64,000 nucleotides of DNA from Sinorhizobium sp. RAC02 (GCF_001713395.1 NZ_CP016452.1:1922001-1986000), one strand, 5' to 3'. Positions 35,592-44,903 are shown, counted from the first letter of the stretch. Notes: generated by a model not told the origin, from the sequence alone. Numbers and translations: made by a program.

Positions 35592-36608
35592 CTAGTTGGC
35601 AGCCGCACCGGCGAAGCTCGAATTCACGAAGGGCGCATAGTCGTCGAGCGACTTGCCTATCTGCTTCTGCTCCACCAGGAATTTTGCACTTTCACTGAGC
35701 GCACGGGTCGCCCCGCCGCCGAGCCAGGCGTCGGATGCCTGCTCGTCCGCATTCGGAAACGAAAGCAGTCCCAGCGCCTCGACGGTGCTCGGGCCGTCGC
35801 CGCCGATGAGCTTGACGATGCCCTGCACCTGCGGCGAATCCACCGTCCACGCAGCCTTGTTGGCGTTGTAGTCGGCGTAGGATTGGGCCAGAACCTTGGT
35901 GAAAGCCTCCATGAACTTGGGGTTTTCTGCCGCCCAGGCCGTGTCGACCACCAGACCGTCGAAGGTGGGGACGCTTGCCGCGCCGATGACTTCGGAATCC
36001 GAGATCACCTTGCCCGATTTCAGGATTTCCGACAGCGCCGGCGGCCAGACATAGGCTGCGTCGATATCGCCGCGCTGCCAGGCGGCAACGATCTGCGGCG
36101 GCTTCAGGTTGAGGATTTCCACCTCGCGTGGATCAACGTTCCACACCTTGCTCATGCCGACGAGAAGATGGAAATGCGACGTCGAGACGAACGGTACCGC
36201 GACCTTCTTGCCCTTGAGGTCGGCGGGCGTTTCAATGCCCGACCCGTCGCGGGCGACCAAGGCCTCGGACTTGCCGATATTGTCGAGAATCCAGAACAGC
36301 TGCATCTCCACGCCGCGAGTCGCCGCCGCAGCCGTGCCGGTCGAGCCAAGCACGCCGATCGGCACGTCGCCCGAGGCGAGCGCCGTCGTGATGTCGCCGG
36401 CCGATGAGAATTGGCGCCAGTCGATCGTGTAACCGACCTCCTTGGCGGCCGCGTCGAAGCGGCCATCGGCAATCGCGGCCACGAACGGGCCGACGATCTG
36501 CTGATAGCCGACGACAAGATTGGTTTCCGCGTAGGCCGCACCGGACGCAAAAAGGCCGGCCAGAATGCTGGCCGTGGCGGCCATGCGATTGAAATGTCTG
36601 AAAAGCAT
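35592..36608 (-). CDS. tauA: taurine ABC transporter substrate-binding protein
   Basis: 338 residues with an N-terminal signal peptide (hydrophobic ASILAGLFASGAAYA, cleavage near residue 27). The mature protein shows the TauA/SsuA pattern: VGYQQIVGPFVAAIADG, LASGDVPIGVLGSTGTAAAA and WQRGDIDAAYVWPPALSEI. It is the periplasmic receptor and the first gene of the taurine operon. The promoter region upstream is shared with the divergent tauR. Confidence 0.9.
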   Translation of the reverse strand: MLFRHFNRMAATASILAGLFASGAAYAETNLVVGYQQIVGPFVAAIADGRFDAAAKEVGYTIDWRQFSSAGDITTALASGDVPIGVLGSTGTAAAATRGVEMQLFWILDNIGKSEALVARDGSGIETPADLKGKKVAVPFVSTSHFHLLVGMSKVWNVDPREVEILNLKPPQIVAAWQRGDIDAAYVWPPALSEILKSGKVISDSEVIGAASVPTFDGLVVDTAWAAENPKFMEAFTKVLAQSYADYNANKAAWTVDSPQVQGIVKLIGGDGPSTVEALGLLSFPNADEQASDAWLGGGATRALSESAKFLVEQKQIGKSLDDYAPFVNSSFAGAAAN

Positions 36609-36693
36609 CGTCGTTCCTCCTCATTGATTATTGTTTGAGCCGGTTTATCCCGGTCTTCTTGATGAAAGTGATAAATGCGACGCCTCCCTTGCG

Positions 36694-36725
36694 TTATATC
36701 CAGTTTGGAAGTTGAATAAATCCAG
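36694..36725. promoter_or_regulatory. two TauR-type operator repeats between tauA and tauR
   Basis: On the minus strand CTGGATATAA (36703-36694) and CTGGATTTAT (36725-36716) are direct repeats 22 bases apart, two helical turns. They resemble the CTGGACYTAA repeats recalled for TauR of Rhodobacter capsulatus. They lie upstream of tauA and about 25-55 bases before the tauR start. Confidence 0.6.
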
Positions 36726-36749
36726 ATTGGCGACACACTGGATGGTTGC

Positions 36750-38237
36750 ATGCGGACCAACATTTCCGAGACGATCTTCTTCATCGACCGGGAGAGCGGA
36801 TTGGGATTGCAGGCCCAGCTGCGGGAAACGGTCGTCTCGGCTGTTCTGGCAGGTCGCGTCCAACCGGGCGCCCACCTGCCTTCGACCCGCAAGCTCGCGG
36901 AATACCTCAACATTTCCCGCATCACGGCGACGCTCGCCTATCAGGAACTGGTGTCCCAGGGTTATCTGGAAGCGTCCAACCGCAGTTCCTACCGCATCGC
37001 CAGCAATCCCCCCGGACGGGGCCTTGAAAACGACCGCCCCTCCGCCGGCTCCAACCCGGTCGACTGGTCGGGCAAGATGAAAATGCGCTTCGAAGTCGTG
37101 CGTCAGGTTTCAAAGCCGCTCGACTGGCGGCGCTATCCCTACCCTTTCCTCTATGGCCAGATGGATCCCTCGCTTTTCGATCTCAACGCCTGGCGTGATT
37201 GTGCCCGCCGGGCGCTGGCACGCGAGGACTTCATCCTCATGGCAAGCGACTTCGCTGCGGCCGATGACGTCCGACTGGTCAACTACATCTGCTCGCGCAC
37301 CCTGCCCCGCCGAGGCATCCACGCGAACCCGGACGAGGTGCTCATCACCGTGGGCGCACAGAATGCGCTGTGGATCGTCACGCAACTGATCCTCGACAAG
37401 GGCTCCAGTGCCGTGTGCGAAAACCCCTGTCATCCCGATATCAGCGCCTCGCTGCTTTTGAGCGGCGCCAAGGTCACCACCGTCGATGTCGATGGCGAGG
37501 GACTGCCGCCGGACGGGCTGCCGGACGATACCGATGCCGTCTTCGTCACGCCCAGCCACCACTCGCCGACTGGTGCGACCATGCCGATCGACCGGCGCAC
37601 GCGGTTGCTGCAGGCGGCGGCCGAAAAGGATTTCGTCATCGTCGAGGACGATTACGAGTTCGAGATCAGCTATCTTGCCCCGCCCTCGCCAGCGCTGAAG
37701 GCCTTCGATTCCACTGGGCGCGTACTCTATATCGGCAGCTTCTCGAAGTCGCTGTTTCCGGGCCTGCGTCTTGGCTATCTCGTGGCGCCCGCACCGTTCA
37801 TCCGCGAGGCACGCGCGTTGCGCTCGCTGATGCTGCGCCACCCGCCCGGCCACCTGCAACGCACCGTCGCCTATTTCCTGGCGCTCGGCCATTACGACGC
37901 GGTGCTGCACCGCATGCGCACGGAATACCACAAGCGACACGTGCTGATGGCCGAAAGCCTGCAGCGCGAGGGCCTCACCATCGCCGGCGCCTCGGCCTTC
38001 GGCGGCACTTCGTTCTGGATGGAGGGCCCGGAGGGCCTCGATGCCGACCGGCTGGTGCAGGACTTGCGCCAGGACGGCGTGCTCGTCGAATCCGGCTCGC
38101 CCTTCTTCCCGCGCAGCGACGCGCCATGCCGCTTCTTTCGCATGGGCTATTCGTCGATACCAAGCGGCAACATCTCGGCTGGAGTGACACTTGTGCGAGC
38201 CGCTATCAAAGCGCATTTTAGACCGGGCACAGATTGA
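36750..38237 (+). CDS. tauR: MocR-family taurine regulator (GntR helix-turn-helix fused to aminotransferase fold)
   Basis: 495 residues: a GntR winged helix at about 15-85 (LPSTRKLAEYLNISRITATL) and a fold-type I aminotransferase domain at about 115-485, with the PLP lysine at Lys333 (GSFSKSLFPGLRLGYL). TauR proteins of this architecture activate taurine genes. It is divergent from tauA, with two CTGGA repeats between them. No lesion was seen. Confidence 0.88.
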   Translation: MRTNISETIFFIDRESGLGLQAQLRETVVSAVLAGRVQPGAHLPSTRKLAEYLNISRITATLAYQELVSQGYLEASNRSSYRIASNPPGRGLENDRPSAGSNPVDWSGKMKMRFEVVRQVSKPLDWRRYPYPFLYGQMDPSLFDLNAWRDCARRALAREDFILMASDFAAADDVRLVNYICSRTLPRRGIHANPDEVLITVGAQNALWIVTQLILDKGSSAVCENPCHPDISASLLLSGAKVTTVDVDGEGLPPDGLPDDTDAVFVTPSHHSPTGATMPIDRRTRLLQAAAEKDFVIVEDDYEFEISYLAPPSPALKAFDSTGRVLYIGSFSKSLFPGLRLGYLVAPAPFIREARALRSLMLRHPPGHLQRTVAYFLALGHYDAVLHRMRTEYHKRHVLMAESLQREGLTIAGASAFGGTSFWMEGPEGLDADRLVQDLRQDGVLVESGSPFFPRSDAPCRFFRMGYSSIPSGNISAGVTLVRAAIKAHFRPGTD

Positions 38238-38497
38238 GCCCCTGGGTTACTCCAGGTCGCCCTTAAGCGGTACTCATGTGCACACGACACCTGCTTATTT
38301 GCGCCGAGCATGTCACAATATAGGTTTTCCTCACGGCCGTACCGACGCACAACGATCGGGGCCATGCGTTCGCGCAGGCCTTCGGCTTGCCGACTGCCGG
38401 TATCATTGACGCTCCCGAGCCGTCGACATCTGGAAAAAGGACGATAAGTTCGTTAACTCCGATGCTTGGACGTGTCTCGAAACTCCGGACGCGAAGA

Positions 38498-39003
38498 CGG
38501 CTACTGTGGGGCCAGATGGCCCTACTCGACGGTCACTGGCTCGGTGTTGATCGCTGAACGGCGGAAGAAGGCATCGGCCTGCTTCATTCTTCCCGCCCGA
38601 GCTGCTTTTCGAGCACCATGGATAGCTCCAAATAGTTTGCCACATTGATCCAGCCTGCTGCAGAATCGCGGATCAGTCGCGTAAAGGAACGGCTTCTTGC
38701 TCGCTGTACGCGAGCACCACCATAGCGGCTGTGTCAATAATCATTTCGGCAGGCCGTTCTCGTCATAGAGGAGCTCGGCGTGATCGGTATGAGGCCGTCT
38801 CAAATGAACTGCGGCCCTATCGGCGATCGCCAGAAGCTCTTCGACACAAGCCCTGCCTCTCTGGCTTTCAATCTGCGCATACCATTCACCGAGCGCGTCG
38901 GTCACGACACGGCTCATACTCTGCCCAGTCACATGGACGATGCCTGAGCGAGGCGATGCGCTTCAGGGTCTGTCACATTGAGGCTCAAGTGCAGATACTC
39001 CAT
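38498..39003 (-). pseudogene. vapBC: decayed vapBC toxin-antitoxin module
   Basis: The antitoxin begins at 39003 as MEYLHLSLNVTDPEAHRLAQA, shifts frame near 38938, then continues as TGQSMSRVVTDALGEWY to DHAELLYDENGLPK and stops at 38741. The toxin start (38744) overlaps that stop as ATGA, the usual vapBC arrangement. Toxin pieces read MIIDTAAMVVLAYSEQEA, then in other frames RLIRDSAAGWINVANYLELS, QADAFFRRSAINTEPVTVE, and GHLAPQ after a TAG. That is at least two frameshifts and one nonsense change in the PIN domain, plus one frameshift in the antitoxin. No working toxin is expected. The end near 38498 is where recognisable sequence stops. Confidence 0.75.
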
Positions 39004-39260
39004 TCTACCCAATCGTCTAACTTTCTATCATTCTCCCCATCGCGCCAAGGTGTCCAAGTGAATAGGCAGCATCAAAACTATCTGCTTATTCATTCGCCCT
39101 GTTAGAATTGGAGTTCTGAATTAGCCGATACCCGATCGATATGCGGAAGCGCCGCGGTCCAACCGCCCGTGAATAGGTTGGGAATGTCAAGCGTCTTGCC
39201 CGCATTATCGCAGCCAAGCCATTCCCCAGCTACGATCAGGACCCCAGCAGAGATTGGAGG
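39004..39260. other. intergenic region with a weak hairpin, no recognised gene
   Basis: GAATAGGCAG and CTGCTTATTC (39060-39091) form a stem with one mismatch, about 170 bases beyond the end of the PotA-like gene on its transcribed side. A 48-codon open stretch on the minus strand just after that gene matched nothing I recognise. The remaining bases look non-coding. Confidence 0.35.
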
Positions 39261-40337
39261 TCAGGCGAAGGCGTGCGCGGATGCCGTATCGAAGGTCAGC
39301 CACACCTCTTCGCCGCGCGCGAGACTCGAAATCGCCTCGTGGCCGAACGGCAGGCGTACGGCGAGGTCGATGCCGGCCACGGTTGCGGTGCTAACTTCGA
39401 TATTGTTGCCGAGGAACGTGATATCCCGCACCGTCACGGCGATACCCGAGGGGACCGGGGCGCGTGACAGTGACAGGCGTTCCGGGCGCAACATCAGCGA
39501 TGCCATGCCGTTTGCGGACGATGGGCCATGCAACGGCACGCCTTCGACCATGGCTCCATTGCCGAGTGAGAGTTGCGCCTTTCCGCCTTCCCTTGCAACG
39601 ACGGTTGCGTCGAGGAAATTGCTATCGCCAATGAACCCTGCAACGAAGCGGGTGGCCGGGTTGGAATAGAGTTCGGGGCCGGTCCCGATCTGGTCGATCT
39701 CGCCCTGGCTGAACACGGCAATGCGATCCGACAGCCGCAATGCCTCCTCCTGGTCGTGCGTGACATAGAGGATGGTCACGCCCGTCTCCTGGTGAATGCG
39801 ACGGATCTCGAATTGGATTTCTTCGCGCAGTTTCTTGTCGAGGGCCGAGAGCGGCTCGTCCATCAACAACACCGGCGGCTTGTAGACAAGTGCGCGGGCG
39901 AGCGCCACGCGCTGCTGCTGACCACCGGACATCAGCGCTGGCTTGCGATCTTCGAAACCTTCGAGGCGGACGAGCTTCAGCGCAGCTTTTACCCGCTCGG
40001 CGATCTCGGCCTGCGGGCGGCGGCGGATGCGCAACGGAAAGGCGACGTTCTCTCCGACCGTCAGATGGGGAAACAGCGTGTAACGCTGGAACACCATGCC
40101 GATATTGCGCTTGTGCGACGGGGTCGACAGCAGGCTCTGCCCCTTCAGCAGGATATCGCCGCCAGTCGGATCTTGAAAGCCGGCGAGGATGTAGAGCGTC
40201 GTCGACTTGCCGGACCCTGATGGCCCGAGGAAGGTCATGAACTCTCCCTCGGCGATATCCATGCTGACATTCTTAACAGCGGTTACCGAGCCATAGGATT
40301 TGCGGATACCGCGGATGCTGAGGAAGGGCTTGGTCAT
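39261..40337 (-). CDS. spermidine/putrescine-type ABC transporter ATPase
   Basis: 358 residues. Walker A is GPSGSGKST (38-46), the signature MSGGQQQRVALARAL, Walker B VLLMDEP with SALD, and a C-terminal TOBE domain. It is of the PotA class. The start at 40337 overlaps the end of the permease gene as ATGA; a much longer frame runs into that permease gene and is not used. It is the last gene of the minus-strand 43068-39261 importer set. Confidence 0.85.
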   Translation of the reverse strand: MTKPFLSIRGIRKSYGSVTAVKNVSMDIAEGEFMTFLGPSGSGKSTTLYILAGFQDPTGGDILLKGQSLLSTPSHKRNIGMVFQRYTLFPHLTVGENVAFPLRIRRRPQAEIAERVKAALKLVRLEGFEDRKPALMSGGQQQRVALARALVYKPPVLLMDEPLSALDKKLREEIQFEIRRIHQETGVTILYVTHDQEEALRLSDRIAVFSQGEIDQIGTGPELYSNPATRFVAGFIGDSNFLDATVVAREGGKAQLSLGNGAMVEGVPLHGPSSANGMASLMLRPERLSLSRAPVPSGIAVTVRDITFLGNNIEVSTATVAGIDLAVRLPFGHEAISSLARGEEVWLTFDTASAHAFA

Positions 40338-41134
40338 GCTTTTCGTCCCTTGCGGAAGAGTGCTGCGACGATCATCAGGAGGATCGTGAAGGCAATGAGC
40401 AGTGTGGAGGCGGCGGCGATGACCGGCGTCAGGTCCTGCCGCAGCGTCGTCCAGATTTTGACCGGCAGGGTCTGCAGCGTCGGACTTGCCATGAAGATCG
40501 CCAGCACCACCTCGTCCCAGGAGGCGAGGAAAGAGAAAACGGCCGCGCCGAAGATGCCGTGACTGATGGCCGGAACCGTCACACGCAGCCGCGCCTCCCA
40601 GGGATTTGCGCCGCACAGGATGGCCGCGTCCTCGATCGAGCGATCGAAGCCCTCAAGCGCGTTGCCGATCGAGATGATCGAAAACGGCAACGCGATTAGC
40701 AGGTGCGCGATGACGAACGCGATGGTCGTGCCGGCAAGGCCGAATTTCAAAAACAGGGCGTACAGCGCGACAGCAAGAACGACGACGGGCAGAATCATCG
40801 GCGTCAGGAACAGGGCGCGCAATAGATCCCGGCCGACGAAGCGACCCCGGTCGAGGCCGAGAGCGGCAAGAAAGCCAATGACGACGGAGAGCACGGTGAC
40901 GATTGCCGCAATCTTCAGGCTGGTCAGCGCCGAATAGAGCCAGCGCGGGTCGGCGAAGAGGTTCTGGTACCATTTGAAGGTCCAGGATGGCGGCGGGAAG
41001 ATTAGCCATTGCGATGACCCGAACGACAACGCGGCGATGAAGACGATAGGCAGGATGAGAAAGACACAGACCACCACCACGAGCGCGATGAGACAAGTTC
41101 TGAGGCCACCGAGTTTATCGAAGTCGAGCAGCAT
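40334..41134 (-). CDS. spermidine/putrescine-type ABC transporter permease (PotC-like)
   Basis: 266 residues with about six membrane segments and the EAA-type loop SIEDAAILCGANPWEARLRV. The start at 41134 follows a GGGGGAA sequence and lies 2 bases after the stop of the other permease. Confidence 0.83.
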   Translation of the reverse strand: MLLDFDKLGGLRTCLIALVVVVCVFLILPIVFIAALSFGSSQWLIFPPPSWTFKWYQNLFADPRWLYSALTSLKIAAIVTVLSVVIGFLAALGLDRGRFVGRDLLRALFLTPMILPVVVLAVALYALFLKFGLAGTTIAFVIAHLLIALPFSIISIGNALEGFDRSIEDAAILCGANPWEARLRVTVPAISHGIFGAAVFSFLASWDEVVLAIFMASPTLQTLPVKIWTTLRQDLTPVIAAASTLLIAFTILLMIVAALFRKGRKA

Positions 41135-41136
41135 GA

Positions 41137-41988
41137 CTAATTCCCCCGTGCCGGATTGAAATAGCGAAGCTGGACGGCATAGAGCGCAAGCGTAACAACA
41201 AGAAGCACGAGAGCTGCCGCACCGCCCATACCCCAATTGACCAGCGACTGGACGAACTGCGCGACGAGTTCAGCGAGCATCATATTGGATGTACCGCCCA
41301 GCAGCGCGGGGGTCACGAAATAGCCGAGTGACATGACGAAGACCATCAAAGCGCCGGCGGCAATGCCGGGCAGCGACAGCGGCAGCAGCACACGCCAGAA
41401 ACACTGCATCTTGCCCGCGCCACACAGCGCGGCGGCGCGCAGGATTGCCGGATCGATGGTGCGGATGACGCCCATCAACGGCAGGATGACGAAGGGCAGC
41501 ATGATATAGGTCATGCCGATGGTGACGCCGACGAGATTGTTGACAAGCGCCAGCGGCGTGTCGATCAGACCGAGGCCCATCAGCGTCTTGTTGATGACGC
41601 CGGTGCGCTGGAGCAGCACCATCCAGGCATAGGTGCGGGCAAGCAGGTTCGTCCACATCGACAGGATGATGATCGCCAGCACGATGCGCGACCATTTCTC
41701 CGGCATGATAGCGAGCAGCCAGGCGACGGGATAGCCGATGACGATGGAGACGAGCGTGACGACGCCGGCCACCATGAAGGTGTTCAGGAAGACGCGCAGG
41801 TAGGTTTTCGAACCGAGCAGGGCCTCGTAATTCTGCAGGCCCACTTCCGGTTCGAGCACGCTGCGCATCAACAGCATTAGCACCGGCACGACGAAGAAGA
41901 GGGCGATGAGCAGCAATGCCGGCAGAAGATAGCCGAGTGTGCCCTCACGTTTTGTTTTGCCGGCGCCCGTCGCTACCGTAACAGCCAT
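41137..41988 (-). CDS. spermidine/putrescine-type ABC transporter permease (PotB-like)
   Basis: 283 residues with about six membrane segments and the EAA-type region PAILRAAALCGAGKMQCFWR. It precedes the PotC-like gene directly. The gap before it holds an imperfect GC-rich hairpin. Confidence 0.83.
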   Translation of the reverse strand: MAVTVATGAGKTKREGTLGYLLPALLLIALFFVVPVLMLLMRSVLEPEVGLQNYEALLGSKTYLRVFLNTFMVAGVVTLVSIVIGYPVAWLLAIMPEKWSRIVLAIIILSMWTNLLARTYAWMVLLQRTGVINKTLMGLGLIDTPLALVNNLVGVTIGMTYIMLPFVILPLMGVIRTIDPAILRAAALCGAGKMQCFWRVLLPLSLPGIAAGALMVFVMSLGYFVTPALLGGTSNMMLAELVAQFVQSLVNWGMGGAAALVLLVVTLALYAVQLRYFNPARGN

Positions 41989-42012
41989 GATCGATCATCC
42001 AGTGTCTCAGGA

Positions 42013-42038
42013 GGCGGACCGGCCGAAGCCGACCCGCC
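42013..42038. terminator. imperfect intercistronic hairpin between binding protein and permease genes
   Basis: GGCGG pairs with CCGCC and GGC with GCC around CGAA, with a 3-base internal mismatch. It lies 19 bases after the binding-protein stop and probably modulates expression of the permeases. Confidence 0.4.
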
Positions 42039-42057
42039 ATCGTCTTGGGAGGCAGCG

Positions 42058-43068
42058 TTACTTCGCCTGCCAGGCGTACCAGCGCGTGCCGATCTCGTCG
42101 CGGTGCTCCGCCCAGTAGCCCATGTCGGCATTGACCTGGCTCTCCGCCTGCATGTCCGGGAGCGAGTTCCGCAGTTCGGCGTCCATCAGCGTGCTGGAGT
42201 CGAGATTCACAGGCGCATAACCCGTCGCGGTAGCGAACTGAGCTTGTGCAGAGTCACTCGTGGCCTGCGCGATGAATTTCATTGCCGCCTCCTTGTTTTT
42301 CGCGCCCTTGGGCACGACGAGCGAGTCGGCGGCGGTAATGTTGTTCGTCCATGACGTCTCCACGGTGACGCCGGTTTCGGCGAGTGCCGTCAAGCGGCCG
42401 TTCCAGAACGAGCCGAACGGGGCCTCGGCAGAGGCTAAGAGCTGCTGCGACTGGGCGCCGCTATCCCACCAGACGATCTCGGCCTTGATCGTGTCCAGCT
42501 TCTTGAAGGCGCGGTCGAGATCGAGCGGGTAAAGCTTGTCGGCGGAAACGCCGTCGGCAAGCAGCGCCGCCTCGATCACGCCCGGCGCGGACCACTTGTA
42601 GAACGTACGTTTGCCGGGGAATTTCTGAGTGTCGAACAGGTCGGCCCAGGTCTTCGGGCAGGCTTCGACAGCGTCCTTGTTGCACCCGATCACGAAGGAA
42701 TAATAAAAGCTGCCGACCGAGTAGTCCGTGACGAAGCGCGGATCGAGCTTGCTCTTGTCGATGATGGAGAAGTCGAGCTTTTCGAGAAGACCGGCATTGC
42801 CGGCCTGAACAGCGTAATCACCCTCGACGTCAACGACGTCCCAGGTCACATTGCCCGCTTCGACCATGGCCTTGATCTTACCGTAGTCCGTCGGGCCGTC
42901 CTGCGTGACGGCGACGTTTTTCTCCGCGGTGAAGGGGTCGGCCCAATAGGTTTTCTGGGCATCCTGCGTGGTTCCACCCCAGCTGGTGAAAACCATGTCC
43001 TGGGCGGCCACGCTGCTCGAAACGCAGAAAGAGGCGGAGAGAAGCGCCAGAGCGACTTTGTGTTTCAT
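42058..43068 (-). CDS. extracellular solute-binding protein (PotD/PotF-like)
   Basis: 336 residues with a signal peptide (MKHKVALALLSASFCVSSSV, cleavage near AAQ). The mature protein has polyamine-type binding-protein traits: VFTSWGGTTQDAQKTYWADP, GNVTWDVVDVEGD and the SFYYSFVIGCNK segment. PotD-class receptors also take up opines, phosphonates and other small cationic or zwitterionic compounds, so the solute is not fixed. The gene stands between the enzyme genes and the permeases, all on the same strand, which links import to the flavin-oxygenase pathway. Confidence 0.8.
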   Translation of the reverse strand: MKHKVALALLSASFCVSSSVAAQDMVFTSWGGTTQDAQKTYWADPFTAEKNVAVTQDGPTDYGKIKAMVEAGNVTWDVVDVEGDYAVQAGNAGLLEKLDFSIIDKSKLDPRFVTDYSVGSFYYSFVIGCNKDAVEACPKTWADLFDTQKFPGKRTFYKWSAPGVIEAALLADGVSADKLYPLDLDRAFKKLDTIKAEIVWWDSGAQSQQLLASAEAPFGSFWNGRLTALAETGVTVETSWTNNITAADSLVVPKGAKNKEAAMKFIAQATSDSAQAQFATATGYAPVNLDSSTLMDAELRNSLPDMQAESQVNADMGYWAEHRDEIGTRWYAWQAK

Positions 43069-43097
43069 GTTCCCTTTTCCTTATTGTTTGTGAGTTT

Positions 43098-43427
43098 TCA
43101 GGCTTGCATCGTTCCGCCAATCGGCGAAAACGCCGCCGGCGTCATAATCTTGTTGTCCGCTGTGATGATCAGATCGCGGATCCTTGGCAGGAAGGCCTGC
43201 CAGTCGGGGTCGGCCGCGAGGCGCGCGCGGCGGGCCTGCCGATCGTCGAGGCTCGCGAAGCTCCAGATATGGACGATCTCGTTGATCGGCCCGATCTCCG
43301 AGGAGAAATAGCCGACGAGGTTACCGAGGTGTTTTTTCTGGATCGCGATGCCAGTTTCGCCGACAACCTTGAGGTATTCAGGAATGCCGCCGTTCTTCAG
43401 CCTGTAAGTGCGGATCTCGACAAACAT
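43098..43427 (-). CDS. NIPSNAP-family protein
   Basis: 109 residues, ferredoxin-like fold: MFVEIRTYRLKNGGIPEYLK and NEIVHIWSFASLDDRQARRA are NIPSNAP hallmarks. The biochemical role of bacterial members is unknown; they often sit in catabolic operons. An alternative GTG start at 43436 would overlap the aldehyde dehydrogenase stop. The gene sits between the aldehyde dehydrogenase and the binding-protein gene. Confidence 0.75.
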   Translation of the reverse strand: MFVEIRTYRLKNGGIPEYLKVVGETGIAIQKKHLGNLVGYFSSEIGPINEIVHIWSFASLDDRQARRARLAADPDWQAFLPRIRDLIITADNKIMTPAAFSPIGGTMQA

Positions 43428-43432
43428 CCCGG

Positions 43433-44896
43433 TCACCGCATCACGAAGGGATCGGGGATCGGATCGTCCGATGTCCGGAGCCACACGGTCTTTGTCTTGG
43501 TGTAGTCGAGTGCCGCGGCAAGGCCCCCCTCGCGCCCCTGTCCCGACTGGCCGTATCCGCCGAAGGGGGCGATCGGCGAGACGGCGCGATAGGTGTTGAC
43601 CCAGACAATGCCCGCGCGGATACGCTTGATCATACGGTGAGCGCGGGCGAGGTTGCGCGTGAAGACACCCGAGGCAAGCCCGTAGGGTGTCGCGTTCGCC
43701 AGCTGTACCGCTTCCTCTTCTGTCGTGAAGGAGAGAACGGAAAGCACCGGCCCAAAGAGCTCCGTTTCCACGGAGGCCGCGGAAACGCCGTCGCAATCGA
43801 GGATGGTGGGTATGTAGTAGAAGCCATTCCCTTCGCCTGCCCGGCCGCCGGTGACGAGCGTCGCGCCTGCTGCGAGCGAGGCAGCAACAACCGTCTCGAT
43901 ATGATCCCGTTGGCGCTTGGTGCAGAGTGGGCCGACCTCCGTCGCCATATCCAGCGGCGAGCCGATACGGATGGCCTCCGCCTTGGTTTTCAGTATGGCC
44001 AGAAACTGGTCTTTCACCGACGCCTCGACGATGAGGCGGGAACCAGCCACGCAGCTCTGCCCTGTCGCGGCAAAAATCCCGGCGACCTGCGCGTTGGCGG
44101 CGCTATCGAGATCGCAGTCGGCAAACACGATGAAGGGCGACTTGCCCCCAAGTTCCAGCGATGTTGTCGCAAGGTTCTCCGCCGAGTTGCGCACCACGGT
44201 CGCGGCCGTCGCCGGACCGCCGGTGAAGGCGATGTGGTCGATACCGGGATGACGGGTCAGCGCACTGCCGCAGGTCGGTCCGAAGCCGGTCAGGATATTG
44301 ACGACGCCGGGCGGAAAACCCGCCTCATCCACGAGCCGCGCGAATTCGAGGAGCGGCGCTGGACCTTCCTCCGATGCCTTGACGACCAGCGTACAGCCGG
44401 CAGCCAGCGCCGGGCCGATCTTCACGGCCGACAGGAAGAGTTGGCTGTTCCACGGCACGACGGCCGCCACGACACCGATCGGCTCGCGCCGCATCCAGAC
44501 ATCCATATCCGCCTTGTCGATGGCAAGCGTCGCACCTTCGATCTTGTCGGCAAGCCCGGCATAATAGCGATAATAATCCGCGACATATGCGATCTGCGCC
44601 GACGTCTCGCGGATGATCTTGCCGGTATCGCGGGTTTCGAGTTCGGCGAGCTTCTGCGCGTTTGCCTGGACGAGATCGGCAAGGCGATAGAGCAGTTTGC
44701 CGCGCGCTGTTGCTGTCATGGCCGGCCATGCGCCGGTCCAGAGCGCGCGCTGCGCGGCCTGCACGGCGCGATCAACGTCATCTTCCCGCGCTTCGGCCAT
44801 GGCTGCCCAGACAACGCCGGTCGCCGGATCGACAGAGTCGAACCGCGCAGTGCCGTCTTCGAAGGTTCCGTCTATGTATTGCTGGAAGCTCTGCAT
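43433..44896 (-). CDS. aldehyde dehydrogenase
   Basis: 487 residues with the full ALDH set: Asn150 (VVPWNSQ), Lys173 (VVKASEE), Glu248 (LELGGKSP) and Cys282 (ATGQSCVAGSR). The branch resembles betaine-aldehyde and gamma-aminobutyraldehyde dehydrogenases. It follows the LLM monooxygenase gene by 7 bases. The start at 44896 is chosen over a longer frame that enters the LLM gene. It likely oxidises an aldehyde formed from ring or side-chain cleavage. Confidence 0.83.
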   Translation of the reverse strand: MQSFQQYIDGTFEDGTARFDSVDPATGVVWAAMAEAREDDVDRAVQAAQRALWTGAWPAMTATARGKLLYRLADLVQANAQKLAELETRDTGKIIRETSAQIAYVADYYRYYAGLADKIEGATLAIDKADMDVWMRREPIGVVAAVVPWNSQLFLSAVKIGPALAAGCTLVVKASEEGPAPLLEFARLVDEAGFPPGVVNILTGFGPTCGSALTRHPGIDHIAFTGGPATAATVVRNSAENLATTSLELGGKSPFIVFADCDLDSAANAQVAGIFAATGQSCVAGSRLIVEASVKDQFLAILKTKAEAIRIGSPLDMATEVGPLCTKRQRDHIETVVAASLAAGATLVTGGRAGEGNGFYYIPTILDCDGVSAASVETELFGPVLSVLSFTTEEEAVQLANATPYGLASGVFTRNLARAHRMIKRIRAGIVWVNTYRAVSPIAPFGGYGQSGQGREGGLAAALDYTKTKTVWLRTSDDPIPDPFVMR

Positions 44897-44903
44897 GGCG
44901 CCC

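Noticed and set aside
38321..38520. Plus-strand segment reading QAFGLPTAGIIDAPEPSTSG as a separate gene
   Set aside because: No start with ribosome-binding site and no family recognised; it lies at the degraded end of the vapC remnant.
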